Made by a program: the position numbers and the translations under genes. A stretch of 64,000 nt of DNA from Microbispora rosea (GTDB taxonomy: Bacteria > Actinomycetota > Actinomycetes > Streptosporangiales > Streptosporangiaceae): NCBI RefSeq assembly GCF_900156315.1, contig NZ_FTNI01000002.1:124001-188000 (forward strand), read 5' to 3'. The notes under the pieces were generated by a model that worked only from the letters and a program-made list of their open reading frames with translations, did no database searches and was not told the DNA's origin. Positions 52,280 through 60,977 of the stretch are shown one piece after another (within the stretch, counting starts at the first letter, position 1; each line of letters begins with the position of its first letter).

Positions 52280-52300
52280 GTTTCGCCTCCCCGCGAAACA
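52279..52300. promoter_or_regulatory. Inverted repeat over the ribosome site of the ArsR-type gene
   Basis: TGTTTCGC (52279-52286) and GCGAAACA (52293-52300) are perfect 8-bp arms around the 6-base spacer CTCCCC, which is the complement of the ribosome site GGGGAG. The site ends at the first base of the regulator's start codon. It may be a DNA operator for the regulator, which would control both itself and the divergent MFS gene, or an RNA hairpin hiding the ribosome site. Confidence 0.65.
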
Positions 52301-52337
52301 ATAACGGCGGAGCGCGGCGACGATCGAGGCTCCCGTC

Positions 52338-53582
52338 ATGCGTACATATGGGGAACTGTTCCGCACCCCCGAGTTCACGCCCCTGTTCACCGTCGCGTCC
52401 GCGCAGGTGGCGGCCTCGACCGTGAGCGGCCTGGCGCTCGGCACGCTCGTCTACGGGGCGACGGGGTCGCCGATGCTGTCGGCCCTGAGCATGTTCGGCT
52501 CGTCCTTCGCGCAGGTGTTCGGGGCGACGGTGCTGCTGTCGGCCGCCGACCGGCTGCCCCCGCGTGCCGCGATGACGGCGCTGGCGCTGGTGCACTGCGC
52601 CGGCACGGCCGCGCTCGCCGTGCCGGGGCTGCCGCTGTGGGCGGTGTTCGCCGTCGTCCTCGGCATGGGGCTCGCCGCCTCCCTCGGCGGCGGAGTCCGG
52701 TTCGGGCTGCTCAACGAGATCCTGCCCAGGGACGGCTACCTGCTCGGCCGCTCGGTGCTCAGCATGTCGGTCGGCGTGCAGCAGATCGTCGGCTTCGTCG
52801 CCGGAGGCGTGCTCGTGACCGCGCTGTCCCCGCGCGGCACCCTGATCGCCGGGGCGGGGTTGTATCTCGTCGCCGCGGCCGTCGCCCGGTGGGGGCTCAC
52901 CGCCCGCGCGCCCCGCGCACAGGGACGGCCCTCTCCCGCGGAGACGTGGCGGATCAACCGCGCGCTCTGGTCGTCAGGGCTGCGCCGCCGCCTCTACCTC
53001 GCTCTGTGGGTGCCGAACGGCCTGATCGTGGGCTGCGAGTCGCTGTACGTCGCCTACGACTCCCGGCACGCCGGGCTGCTGTTCGGCTGCGCCGCCGCCG
53101 GGATGCTCGCCGGGGACACGCTGATGGGGCGGTTCGTCCCCAAGCGGTGGCGCGAGCGGCTGAGCGCTCCGCTGCGGCTGCTGCTCGCCGTGCCGTACCT
53201 GGTCTTCCTCCTCCACCCGGCCCTGCCGGTCGCGGTCGCCGCCGTCGTGCTCGCCTCGGCCGGATATTCGGCCAGCCTGCTGCTCCAGGAACGCCTCATG
53301 TCCGTCACCCCTGAGGAGATGAGCGGGCAGGCGCTCGGGCTGCAGTCGTCGGGCGTGCTCACCATGCAGGGGGTCGGCGCGGCGATCGCGGGGGCGGTGG
53401 CCCAGTTCACCTCGCCCGCGGCCGCCATGGGCGTGATGGCGGTGGCCTCCGTCGTGGTCACCCTCGCGCTGGCGCCCGGCCTGCGGGCCGGCACGGCCAC
53501 CGAGGTCCGCTCCGCCACGGTCACCGGCGCCGGCGCGTCCCGCCGTACGGGACCGCTCGGCACGCGGAGAGGCCGGGAGTAG
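52338..53582 (+). CDS. MFS transporter (12-helix)
   Basis: A 414-residue transporter of the MFS_1/enterobactin-exporter-like group, with about twelve helices. The start 'YGELFRTPEFTPLFTVASAQ' and 'VYGATGSPMLSALSMFGSSF' are typical of a family found with the DUF5937 regulators. Motif A is degenerate ('SAADRLPPRAAMTALAL'). No large loop or extra domain. The substrate is unknown; control is presumably by the divergent regulator. The VOC gene begins 2 bases after its stop, so both are cotranscribed. Confidence 0.88.
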   Translation: MRTYGELFRTPEFTPLFTVASAQVAASTVSGLALGTLVYGATGSPMLSALSMFGSSFAQVFGATVLLSAADRLPPRAAMTALALVHCAGTAALAVPGLPLWAVFAVVLGMGLAASLGGGVRFGLLNEILPRDGYLLGRSVLSMSVGVQQIVGFVAGGVLVTALSPRGTLIAGAGLYLVAAAVARWGLTARAPRAQGRPSPAETWRINRALWSSGLRRRLYLALWVPNGLIVGCESLYVAYDSRHAGLLFGCAAAGMLAGDTLMGRFVPKRWRERLSAPLRLLLAVPYLVFLLHPALPVAVAAVVLASAGYSASLLLQERLMSVTPEEMSGQALGLQSSGVLTMQGVGAAIAGAVAQFTSPAAAMGVMAVASVVVTLALAPGLRAGTATEVRSATVTGAGASRRTGPLGTRRGRE

Positions 53583-53584
53583 GT

Positions 53585-54496
53585 TTGAGCACCGTGTCAC
53601 ATCACGAAGGCATCCGGCATGTCGAGATCGGCGTCGCCGATCTGGCCCGCTCGCTCGACTTCTACCGCGACCTGCTGGACCTCGCTCCGGCGGAGGGCCC
53701 GGCCGCGGGGCCGGGCGTCGCGTGGCTGTCGGCCGGGTCCGTATTGCTGAAACTGGTCGAGACGGGCGACGGCGATCTCGGCGGCTGGGTGAACGACGAC
53801 CTCCAGCGCGGCATCCGGCACATCGGCTTCAAGGTCGGCGACGTCGATCTGCGGGCCGAGCGCGTCCGCGACGCCGGGGTGCCCTTCACACTGCCGCCGC
53901 TCGACGCGGTCGGCGGCGTGCGGATCGCGTTCTTCCAGGACCCGGACGGCACCCATCTGGAGATCACGGACAACTACCTGCGATATCACCGGGTCGCCTC
54001 GCCGGAACTGGCCGAGCGGGAGCGGCAGGCCACCCTGAGCAGGCCGCGTACGGCGCCGCCGGTCTTCGACCACGTGGCGGTCACGTCCGCCGACCTCGAC
54101 GCCGCGCTCGCCGTCTACCGGGACCGGCTCGGTTACGAGGTCATCGGCCAGATATCGCAGGACCAGGACCCGCGAGGCTTCCTGATCACGTACCTGCTGG
54201 CCGGGAACGCGGTGCTGGAGCTGTTCACGTTCACCGCTCCCACGACCGCGAGCCCGTGGACCCCCGACCCGTGCCGCCGGGGCTTCCGGCGTGTCGCCAT
54301 CGCCGCCGAGGACCCGGAGGAGGTGGCCTCCCGGCTCGTGGAGGCGGGCGCGAGGGTGGCAGGGAACGGCGTGCGGGTGGACGCGGACGCTGTGCCGGTG
54401 AACGCTGACGCTGTGCTGATGGCCGCGGACGGTGTGCTGAAGGGCGCCGACGGAGTGCTCGTGGACGCGGACGGCGTGCCGCTCCTGATCGTCTGA
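53585..54496 (+). CDS. VOC (glyoxalase/bleomycin resistance) protein, two domains, repeat-extended C-terminus
   Basis: A 303-residue protein with two vicinal-oxygen-chelate domains: the first (about 8-128) begins 'GIRHVEIGVADLARSLDFYR' and ends 'FFQDPDGTHLEITDNY'; the second (about 155-303) begins 'VFDHVAVTSADLDAALAVYR'. Metal ligands His and Glu are present in the first. The second domain should close with one 'DADGVPLLIV', but five 21-bp units precede this ending and lengthen the tail by about 28 residues. TTG start, 2 bases after the MFS stop. It may be a methylmalonyl-CoA epimerase- or lyase-like enzyme; the substrate cannot be told. Confidence 0.82.
   Translation: MSTVSHHEGIRHVEIGVADLARSLDFYRDLLDLAPAEGPAAGPGVAWLSAGSVLLKLVETGDGDLGGWVNDDLQRGIRHIGFKVGDVDLRAERVRDAGVPFTLPPLDAVGGVRIAFFQDPDGTHLEITDNYLRYHRVASPELAERERQATLSRPRTAPPVFDHVAVTSADLDAALAVYRDRLGYEVIGQISQDQDPRGFLITYLLAGNAVLELFTFTAPTTASPWTPDPCRRGFRRVAIAAEDPEEVASRLVEAGARVAGNGVRVDADAVPVNADAVLMAADGVLKGADGVLVDADGVPLLIV
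54371..54475 (+). repeat. Five in-frame 21-bp units at the end of the VOC gene
   Basis: Five units of 21 bases start at 54371, 54392, 54413, 54434 and 54455. Each begins GTG and encodes a heptad of the form V-x-V/M/G-x-A-D-A/G. The last unit merges into the normal family ending. The copies differ at several positions, so the expansion is not very recent. Confidence 0.8.
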
Positions 54497-54598
54497 CCCC
54501 GCCATCCTCTCCGGCATAGGAATTCGTCCCGTCCGGTCGAGACCGAGGAGAGGGGGCCTGCCTGCGCGGCGCGTGTGCCGTGGGCCGGCGCCCCTCCG

Positions 54599-55063
54599 TC
54601 AGACGGGGCGAGGCGCCTCGTCCGGCGCGGCCGGCGCGTAGCCGGCGTTCACGAGGTGGGGGAACAGGTGCGCGGACAGGATGGCCCGGTGAGTGGGGGT
54701 CGCCTCCGCGTGCCGTCGCCGGCCCTCCTCGGTGACGTGCACGAACACCCCGCGCCGGTCCGCCTCGCACAGCGCGCGGGCGACCAGTCCCTCACGCTCC
54801 AGCCGGGCGATGAGTCGTGACAGCGCGCTCTGGCTCAGGTGAACCTGGCCGGCGAGCTCCTGCACGCGGAACTTGGCCGCCTCCGGCCCGGCGCAGGAGG
54901 AGGACTGGCCGGCCTCCACGAGGCGCTCCAGCACCTCGAACTCGCTCACGCCGAGCCCGTGCCTGTCGCTCAGCTCCCGCTCCAGCGCGCACGACACCTC
55001 CGCGTGCCGGGCCAGCAGCTCGCGCCAGGCCATCACCACGAAGCCGGTATCGATGTCGTTCAT
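54599..55063 (-). CDS. MarR-family transcriptional regulator
   Basis: A 154-residue regulator with the MarR winged helix: 'LGVSEFEVLERLVEAGQS', then 'FRVQELAGQVHLSQSALSRL' (recognition helix) and 'REGLVARALCEADRRGVFVH' (wing). Helices at both ends form the dimer. Cys in 'SSSCAGPEA' and 'ALCEADRR' could serve redox sensing as in OhrR, though the OhrR N-terminal Cys context is not matched. ATG 55063 follows AAAGGCGG. It is divergent from an MFS exporter at 55168. Confidence 0.92.
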   Translation of the reverse strand: MNDIDTGFVVMAWRELLARHAEVSCALERELSDRHGLGVSEFEVLERLVEAGQSSSCAGPEAAKFRVQELAGQVHLSQSALSRLIARLEREGLVARALCEADRRGVFVHVTEEGRRRHAEATPTHRAILSAHLFPHLVNAGYAPAAPDEAPRPV

Positions 55064-55112
55064 GCGAGACCGCCTTTCTCGGCCGCGACCATACCATGCG
55101 CACACATTAGAT

Positions 55113-55145
55113 GCAAACGCATTATTTGCTTGTGCATTGAATGCA
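55113..55145. promoter_or_regulatory. Candidate MarR operator pair
   Basis: Two inverted repeats lie in the AT-rich gap between marR and the MFS gene: GCAAA (55113-55117) / TTTGC (55125-55129), and TGCATT (55133-55138) / AATGCA (55140-55145). TGCA recurs five times within 45 bases (TGCA at 55112, 55133, 55142 and nearby), which is unusual in this genome and suits one or two dimers of the regulator. Confidence 0.5.
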
Positions 55146-55167
55146 TGTGCATGTAGGTTCCCGTTCC

Positions 55168-56586
55168 ATGACTTCCTCCATTCAGGACGAGCGCTGGGGG
55201 GCCCGCCTGTGGGGTGCCCTCACCGTTCTCTGCGCCGTCGTGTTCCTCGACGCTCTTGACGTGTCGATGGTCGGGGTGGCGCTCCCGTCCATCCAGGCCG
55301 ATCTCGGGATGACCACCTCGTCGCTGCAGTGGGTGGTGAGCGGTTACGTGCTGGGATACGGCGGTCTGCTGCTGCTCGGGGGCCGGACCGCCGACCTGCT
55401 CGGCCGCCGCCGGGTGTTCCTGACCGCGCTTGTCGTCTTCGCCGTCGCCTCGCTGCTCGGCGGGCTGATGAGCGACGGGACCCTGCTGATCGCGGCCCGT
55501 TTCGTGAAGGGCGTCAGCGCCGCGTTCACCGCCCCCGCCGCGTTGTCCATCATCACCACGACCTTCGCCGAGGGCCCGGCCCGCAACCGGGCCCTGAGCA
55601 TCTTCACCGCGTGCGGCGCCAGCGGTTTCTCGCTCGGGCTGGTCCTGTCCGGCCTGCTCACCGAGATCGGATGGCGCTGGACGTTCTTCATGCCGGTGCC
55701 CGTCGCGATCATCGCCCTCGTGGCCGGGACGCGGCTGCTCCAGCGGAGCGAGGAGCGCGGCGAGGGCGGCCACGACCTCCTCGGCGCCGCGACCATCACC
55801 GCGGCCATGCTGCTCCTGGTCTTCGCCGTCGTCGAGGCGCCCAAGGTGAGCGTGGTGCGCACGGTGTTGTCGCTCGCCGGGGCCGCCGCCCTGATCGGGC
55901 TGTTCGTCTGGCTGGAGCGCCGGGTGCGGCACCCGCTGGTCCGGCTCGGTATCCTGCGCTCCGCGCCGCTCGTACGGGCCAACATCGGCCTGGTCATCCT
56001 GTTCGGCTCGTACGTCGGCTTCCAGTTCGTGGCGATGCAGTACTTCCAGAACCTGCTGGGGTGGAGCGCGTTGCAGACCGCTCTCGCGTTCCTGCCGGCG
56101 GGGCTGCTGGTCGCGCTGACCTCCACCACTATGGGCGGGTTCGCCGACCGGTTCGGCACCGCGCGGCTGATCGTGGTGGGCTCGGTGGCGCTGCTCGCGG
56201 GGTACGCGGTGTTCCTGCGGGTGGATCTCCACCCCAGCCTGCTCTGGATGGTCCTGCCGGGAATGGTCCTGCTGGGCATCGCGTTCGCGTTGTCGTTCCC
56301 CTCGCTCAACATCCAGGCGACGGCCGGGGTCGACGACGAGGAACAGGGGCTCGCCTCGGGCCTGTTGAACACCTCCGGCCAGGTCGGCGGAGCCGTGGTG
56401 CTGGCGATCGTCACCGCCGTCCTTACATCGGGGGCGGACGGCGGCGACCCGATCGCCCACTTCCGGGCCGCGATCGTGGTCTCGGCGGGGTTCGCCCTTG
56501 TCGGCCTGGCCGTCGCCCTCACCGGGCTCCGGTCCGGCCGGCAGCCGGTCGAGGCGCGGGAGGAGCCGGCGCTGGAGACGGTCTGA
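55168..56586 (+). CDS. MFS drug efflux transporter, DHA2 (14-helix) type
   Basis: A 472-residue exporter. Helix 1 carries 'VVFLDALDVSMVGVALPSIQ' (D1-type motif of DHA2 pumps), motif A is 'GGRTADLLGRRRVFLTALVV', motif C appears as 'CGASGFSLGLVLSGLLTE', and about fourteen hydrophobic spans follow. It is the second DHA2 pump in the window and is only distantly like the one at 27146. ATG 55168 gives a short cytoplasmic start; 55141 would lie in the operator. Control is presumably by the divergent MarR. Confidence 0.9.
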   Translation: MTSSIQDERWGARLWGALTVLCAVVFLDALDVSMVGVALPSIQADLGMTTSSLQWVVSGYVLGYGGLLLLGGRTADLLGRRRVFLTALVVFAVASLLGGLMSDGTLLIAARFVKGVSAAFTAPAALSIITTTFAEGPARNRALSIFTACGASGFSLGLVLSGLLTEIGWRWTFFMPVPVAIIALVAGTRLLQRSEERGEGGHDLLGAATITAAMLLLVFAVVEAPKVSVVRTVLSLAGAAALIGLFVWLERRVRHPLVRLGILRSAPLVRANIGLVILFGSYVGFQFVAMQYFQNLLGWSALQTALAFLPAGLLVALTSTTMGGFADRFGTARLIVVGSVALLAGYAVFLRVDLHPSLLWMVLPGMVLLGIAFALSFPSLNIQATAGVDDEEQGLASGLLNTSGQVGGAVVLAIVTAVLTSGADGGDPIAHFRAAIVVSAGFALVGLAVALTGLRSGRQPVEAREEPALETV

Positions 56587-56724
56587 CCCGTCCTCCGGCT
56601 CCTGCCGCCGTCTGAGGAGGGGGCGTCCCGGTGTGGCCGGGGCGCCCCCTCCCGCGGTCCGGAGCGGCGCAGCCTGGCCTCATCAGTGCGTCTTGATCAG
56701 TGCGATCTGATCAGTGCGTCCGGG

Positions 56725-58671
56725 TCAGCGCAGCGTGCCGGGGACCCAGAGGGCGGGCACGACGCCCGCCTGGTCCAGCATGATCGGCCGGGCGGCCCCG
56801 GTGCGCACGTCGACGGCGTGGACCGAGTATTCCGCCGCCGGCTCCTCCTCGTCCGCGTCGTCGAGGATCCGCTCCACCTCCACGATCACCTCGTGCTCGT
56901 TCGCCCAGCCGCGTACGGCGAAGACGTGCGCGTCCTCGGGGAGGGCCGCCTCGCGCCGGGTGAGCACCCGGCCGGTCGTGGAGTCGAGTGTGACCAGCAG
57001 GCCGTGGTCGCCCTTGGCCGGGTGGGCGCGCTCGACCGCCACGGCCACGGCCCGTCCGTCCGGGGAGACCGCGGCACCGTCCTCGAACAGCGCGGAGTCG
57101 ACCGGCGTACGGCTCAGCGTGCGCCCGTCCGGCCCCACCCGCAGCAGGACGGTCGTGGTGATCCGGCCGGGAACCGCGTCGCTGTCCCACGAGGCCGTGC
57201 CCGTCACCGTGCCGTCGTCCGAGACGGCCAGGACCCGCATCCGCCGCGGCAACGTCCTGACCCGATAGGTGGTGAGGTTCTGCAGCCGAGGGCGGAGCGC
57301 GTCCGCGGCCGGGCCGAAGTCGGCGGCCATCCAGCGTCCGCCGGGCGAGATGACGACGTGGGTGTCCTCCGGTGAGACCTCCCCGGCGAGCGGGACCATG
57401 TCGGTCCTCCTCGTCGTGGTGTCGAGCCGATCGATCATGACGAAGTCGGACGACGCCGCGCTGAAGTAGACCAGGCGGTTGCCGTCCCCGCTGATCGCGA
57501 GAAGGGGCTGCCAGCCGTCGCTGAGGACGGGGGACACGTCCGCCACGCGCCACTGCTCGCCGGTGGTCGCCACCACCCGCCACTGGGCACAGCCGCTGTC
57601 CGCGAACTCGTCGGCCAGCACGTCCCAGTCGTCGGCGGTGCAGAACCCCCGGTAGGCGAAGCGCACGGGGGCGGGCAGGGAGGGCGGGAGCGTGGGAACC
57701 GCGGCGTTCTCGTCGAGCACGCCGGGGGAGCCGCCGTTCGCGCTCTGCCCGGCGCGCCCGAACAGGCCGGCCGCGCCGAAGGCGAGGGGGACGACGACCA
57801 GGGCGGTGAGCGTGACGCTCATGGTGGTGACCAGGGCGCGACGTCGTGTGCCCTGCCGCCGGCCGATCCGCGTGGCCTCGGCGGTGAGCGGGACGGGGTC
57901 GAGCGCGGGCATCCGCGCGGACAGGACGGCCAACTCCCTGCGCAGCGCCGCCTCCCACGGACCCTCGCCGCGGTCGCCGGGACCGCTGTTCCCCGGCAGA
58001 GAGACGGAGGCGGCGGGCGGGACGAACGGCGCCGCGGACGGCGTGATCTCCGCGGGCCCGGCCGGGGACGGCGACGCCCACGAGGTGGACCCTTCCGAGC
58101 CGGGCCCCTCCGGCGCGGGTCCTTCCTGAGGAACCGCGCCGGCCGGGGGACTCCCGTCGGATTCCTGGGGCGTCTCGTCCGGGGCCGGCTCCGCCCCCGG
58201 CTCCGGCGGCCCTCCCGTCACGAAGGAGGCGGGAAGGCGATCGCGCAGTTCGGCGACGGCGAGCACGGTCTCGGTGTTGGCCGTCCGGGCGTCCATGCGG
58301 CACAGGCCCGCCGCCTGCCAGGTGGTGTGCCCGTCGTGGAAGCAGGCCACGACGAGGGCGCGGCGCCGCGGTGTCAGCCCGGTCAGCGCCTCCGCGAGGG
58401 CCGCCGCGTCCGTATCGGGAGCGAGACGGCCGGGCCCGCGTGCCGCTCTACGGGCCCGCGGGCGCTTGAGGTAGGCCGCGTACAGCGCCTCACGGGCGGC
58501 GTGGGTGGGAAACGACCAGCGTACGGTGCGCCATCTGGCCGCCACGACCGAGAGGGCGGTCACCACGAGGGCGCGGGCGGCCTCCGGGTCACCCGTCAGC
58601 GACAGGGCCGTACGGGCGAGCGGCTGCGCCTGATCCGCGGCGAAGGCGTCAAATCCCGGCAGATCTCTCAC
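56725..58671 (-). CDS. Degenerate ECF-sigma-like domain fused to membrane helix and extracellular propeller-like domain
   Basis: A 648-residue protein with an uncommon plan. Residues 1-150 resemble SigE-type ECF sigma factors: region 2 as 'FAADQAQPLARTALSLTGDPEAARALVVTAL' (cut as 'LARTALSLTGDPEAARALV') and region 4 as 'LTGLTPRRRALVVACFHDGH' and 'NTETVLAVAELRDRL', but key polymerase-binding acidic and aromatic residues are weak. A Pro/Glu/Ser-rich linker (150-260) and one helix (about 278-302) lead to an outer part of about 330 residues with repeated beta blades ('PLLAISGDGNRLVYFSAAS', 'HVVISPGGRWMAADFGPAA', 'GAAVSPDGRAVAVAVERA'), like a TolB/YncE propeller. GTG start after AGGAG. Confidence 0.75.
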   Translation of the reverse strand: MRDLPGFDAFAADQAQPLARTALSLTGDPEAARALVVTALSVVAARWRTVRWSFPTHAAREALYAAYLKRPRARRAARGPGRLAPDTDAAALAEALTGLTPRRRALVVACFHDGHTTWQAAGLCRMDARTANTETVLAVAELRDRLPASFVTGGPPEPGAEPAPDETPQESDGSPPAGAVPQEGPAPEGPGSEGSTSWASPSPAGPAEITPSAAPFVPPAASVSLPGNSGPGDRGEGPWEAALRRELAVLSARMPALDPVPLTAEATRIGRRQGTRRRALVTTMSVTLTALVVVPLAFGAAGLFGRAGQSANGGSPGVLDENAAVPTLPPSLPAPVRFAYRGFCTADDWDVLADEFADSGCAQWRVVATTGEQWRVADVSPVLSDGWQPLLAISGDGNRLVYFSAASSDFVMIDRLDTTTRRTDMVPLAGEVSPEDTHVVISPGGRWMAADFGPAADALRPRLQNLTTYRVRTLPRRMRVLAVSDDGTVTGTASWDSDAVPGRITTTVLLRVGPDGRTLSRTPVDSALFEDGAAVSPDGRAVAVAVERAHPAKGDHGLLVTLDSTTGRVLTRREAALPEDAHVFAVRGWANEHEVIVEVERILDDADEEEPAAEYSVHAVDVRTGAARPIMLDQAGVVPALWVPGTLR

Positions 58672-58827
58672 CGCGGCTCCTCGTCCGTACGGCGGCGAGG
58701 CCCGCGTCGTGTCTGGTTCACGTTCGCACTCCCGGCCCGGCGGTCTCTCCCGCCCCTGCAGCCGCTCAAGCGTAGTGCGGATGTGCTCATATGACGTTGT
58801 TTCGGATCAACTGCCACACTAGGTGGC

Positions 58828-59181
58828 ATGGTCAGGAGGATCGAAGGCCCCACCCGCATTCCGGTGCCGGGCGGCAAGGTCATTGACGAATACGTGGGCC
58901 GCGTCAACAGCGGCGACGAGCAGCTCTCCATCGCGCACATGGTGGCCCCGCCCAGTTGGGAGGAGCCCGCGCAGACCCCGGAGTTCGCCGAGTACACGCT
59001 CGTGCTGAAGGGATCGGTCGTCGTGGAGCACGCGGGCGGCACGACCGTGGTCGAGGCGGGCCAGGCGTTCGTCAGCGAGCCCGGCGAGAAGATCCGCTAC
59101 AGCTCCGGGCCGTCCGGCGCGGAGTACGTCGCCGTGTGCCTGCCCGCGTTCTCCCCGGACACCGCCAACCGCGAGGAGTAG
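58828..59181 (+). CDS. Cupin-domain protein
   Basis: A 117-residue single-domain cupin. Strands '[19 protein letters not shown]', '[19 protein letters not shown]' and '[20 protein letters not shown]' give the two cupin motifs; the first lacks the usual His pair, so metal binding may be absent or different. ATG after AGGTGG. It lies 47 bp before add and could be cotranscribed. The class holds isomerases, dioxygenases and ligand-binding proteins; none can be picked. Confidence 0.85.
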   Translation: MVRRIEGPTRIPVPGGKVIDEYVGRVNSGDEQLSIAHMVAPPSWEEPAQTPEFAEYTLVLKGSVVVEHAGGTTVVEAGQAFVSEPGEKIRYSSGPSGAEYVAVCLPAFSPDTANREE

Positions 59182-59228
59182 GACCGCCAGGCTTAGGATT
59201 GCCGGAAGAACGACGGCGAGGAGGGGGC

Positions 59229-60317
59229 ATGACCAGGCTGCCCACGCTGGAGGAGATTCGCAGGGCGCCCAAGGTGCTCCTGCACGACCATCTCGACGGC
59301 GGGCTGCGGAGCGGCACGATCGTCGACCTCGCCCGCGACTGCGGTCACACCCTGCCCACGTACGACCCCGCTGAGCTCGCGGTCTGGTTCAGGGACGCCG
59401 CCGACTCCGGTTCGCTGGAGCGCTACCTGGAGACGTTCTCGCACACCGTCGGGGTGATGCAGACCCGCGAGGCGCTGGTCAGAGTGGCCGCGGAGTGCGC
59501 CGAGGACCTGGCGGACGACGGCGTGATGTACGCGGAGGTGCGCTACGCGCCCGAGCAGCACACCTCCCAGGGCCTGTCGCTGGATGAGGTCGTCGAAGCC
59601 GTGCTCGAAGGCTTCCGGCTCGGCTCGGCCGGGCCGGACGGGAAGCCGCGGATCCGCGTGGGCACCCTGCTGACGGCCATGCGCCACCAGGCCCGCTCGA
59701 TGGAGATCGCCGAGCTCGCCGTACGCTACCGGGACCTCGGCGTGGTCGGGTTCGACATCGCCGGAGCCGAGGCCGGCTATCCGCCCACCCGGCACCTGGA
59801 CGCGTTCGAGTACCTCCAGCGGGAGAACGCCCACTTCACGATCCACGCGGGGGAGGGCTTCGGGCTGCCGTCCATCTGGCAGGCCATCCAGTGGTGCGGC
59901 GCCGACCGGCTCGGCCACGGCGTGCGAATCATCGACGACATCACGGTGTCGGACGACGGCGAGGCCAAGCTCGGCAGGCTGGCGGCGTACGTCCGCGACA
60001 AGCGGATCCCGCTGGAGATGTGCCCGACCTCGAACCTGCAGACCGGGGCGGCCCCGTCGATCGCCGAGCATCCGATCGGCCTGCTGCGCCGCCTGTACTT
60101 CCGGGTGACGGTCAACACCGACAACCGGCTGATGAGCGGGACGAGCGTGTCGCAGGAGTTCGCCACGCTGGTCGACGCCTTCGGCTACGACTGGGACGAC
60201 CTGCAGTGGTTCACGGTGAACGCGATGAAGTCGGCCTTCATCCCGTTCGACGAACGGCTCGCGCTGATCAACGGCGTGATCAAGCCCGGGTACGCGCAGA
60301 TGAAGTGGCAAGCGTGA
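59229..60317 (+). CDS. add: Adenosine deaminase
   Basis: A 362-residue zinc hydrolase that converts adenosine or deoxyadenosine to inosine or deoxyinosine. Metal and catalytic residues: '[17 protein letters not shown]' (HxH), '[16 protein letters not shown]' (His and catalytic Glu), '[14 protein letters not shown]', and '[20 protein letters not shown]' (Asp for zinc). Length is typical. The ATG follows GAGGAGGGG. It extends the nucleoside salvage theme of the cluster at 42-50 kb. Its stop overlaps the next gene by four bases (GTGA). Confidence 0.96.
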   Translation: MTRLPTLEEIRRAPKVLLHDHLDGGLRSGTIVDLARDCGHTLPTYDPAELAVWFRDAADSGSLERYLETFSHTVGVMQTREALVRVAAECAEDLADDGVMYAEVRYAPEQHTSQGLSLDEVVEAVLEGFRLGSAGPDGKPRIRVGTLLTAMRHQARSMEIAELAVRYRDLGVVGFDIAGAEAGYPPTRHLDAFEYLQRENAHFTIHAGEGFGLPSIWQAIQWCGADRLGHGVRIIDDITVSDDGEAKLGRLAAYVRDKRIPLEMCPTSNLQTGAAPSIAEHPIGLLRRLYFRVTVNTDNRLMSGTSVSQEFATLVDAFGYDWDDLQWFTVNAMKSAFIPFDERLALINGVIKPGYAQMKWQA

Positions 60318-60895
60318 AGCCGCAGGTCTTCAGGTCGAAGGCGGCCTGGCTCCTCGGCTGGGTCTGGATGCTGTTCGCCGCCTGGAACGTGTGGGACCTG
60401 ACGGCCCACGGCCACATGCCGAGCGCGCTGATCGCGGGCGCGGTGCTCGGCGTCATCACGGCGCTGGTCTTCGTGATGGCGCTGCGGCCCGCCGTCGTCG
60501 TCGAGGAGGGCGGCGTCCGCGTGCGCAACGTGCTGAGGAACGCCTACGTCCCCTGGAACGCCGTGGACGACGTGTCCGTGACCAACGCCGTCGTCATCGA
60601 GTCGGGGGACACCACCGTGCGGTGCTGGACGCCCCAGGCGACGGCCCGTGAGCGGGTCAGGGCCGCCGGGCGGGCCGCCAAGGCGGCCAAGTCGGCGAAC
60701 AAGGCCGAGCGGGCGGCGGCCGAGGCCGTCGGCGCCCGCACCCACGCCGACTGGGTGGCCGACCAGCTCACCGAGATGAGCCGGTCCCGCCGGGAGAGCT
60801 CCTCCGGCGAGACCCGCGTCACCTGGTCGCCGTCCGCCCTGGCGGCCGTCGCCGCCGCGGTCGTCCTGGTCGTGGCCGCTCTCGTCGTCTCCTGA
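60314..60895 (+). CDS. PH-domain (bPH-type) membrane protein
   Basis: A 193-residue protein with two N-terminal membrane helices ('[18 protein letters not shown]' and '[19 protein letters not shown]'), a short bacterial PH domain ('[19 protein letters not shown]', '[19 protein letters not shown]'), an Ala/Lys-rich coiled segment and a C-terminal membrane helix ('[19 protein letters not shown]'). GTG start overlapping the add stop. Such proteins are common in actinobacteria and have no assigned role. Confidence 0.8.
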   Translation: MKPQVFRSKAAWLLGWVWMLFAAWNVWDLTAHGHMPSALIAGAVLGVITALVFVMALRPAVVVEEGGVRVRNVLRNAYVPWNAVDDVSVTNAVVIESGDTTVRCWTPQATARERVRAAGRAAKAAKSANKAERAAAEAVGARTHADWVADQLTEMSRSRRESSSGETRVTWSPSALAAVAAAVVLVVAALVVS

Positions 60896-60977
60896 TCACC
60901 TGGACGGACCGGGAGCGGGGGCCGCTCGCGGCGCCCGTGCGACGTCGAGGCGGCAGTCGTTTGCCGGAGGGGTCTGA

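Noticed and set aside
50624-53314. Plus-strand open frame of about 900 codons across the LysE, XRE-cupin and ArsR-type genes
   Set aside because: Its translation is low-complexity Arg/Ala/Gly and it is antisense to three genes with clear families and ribosome sites.
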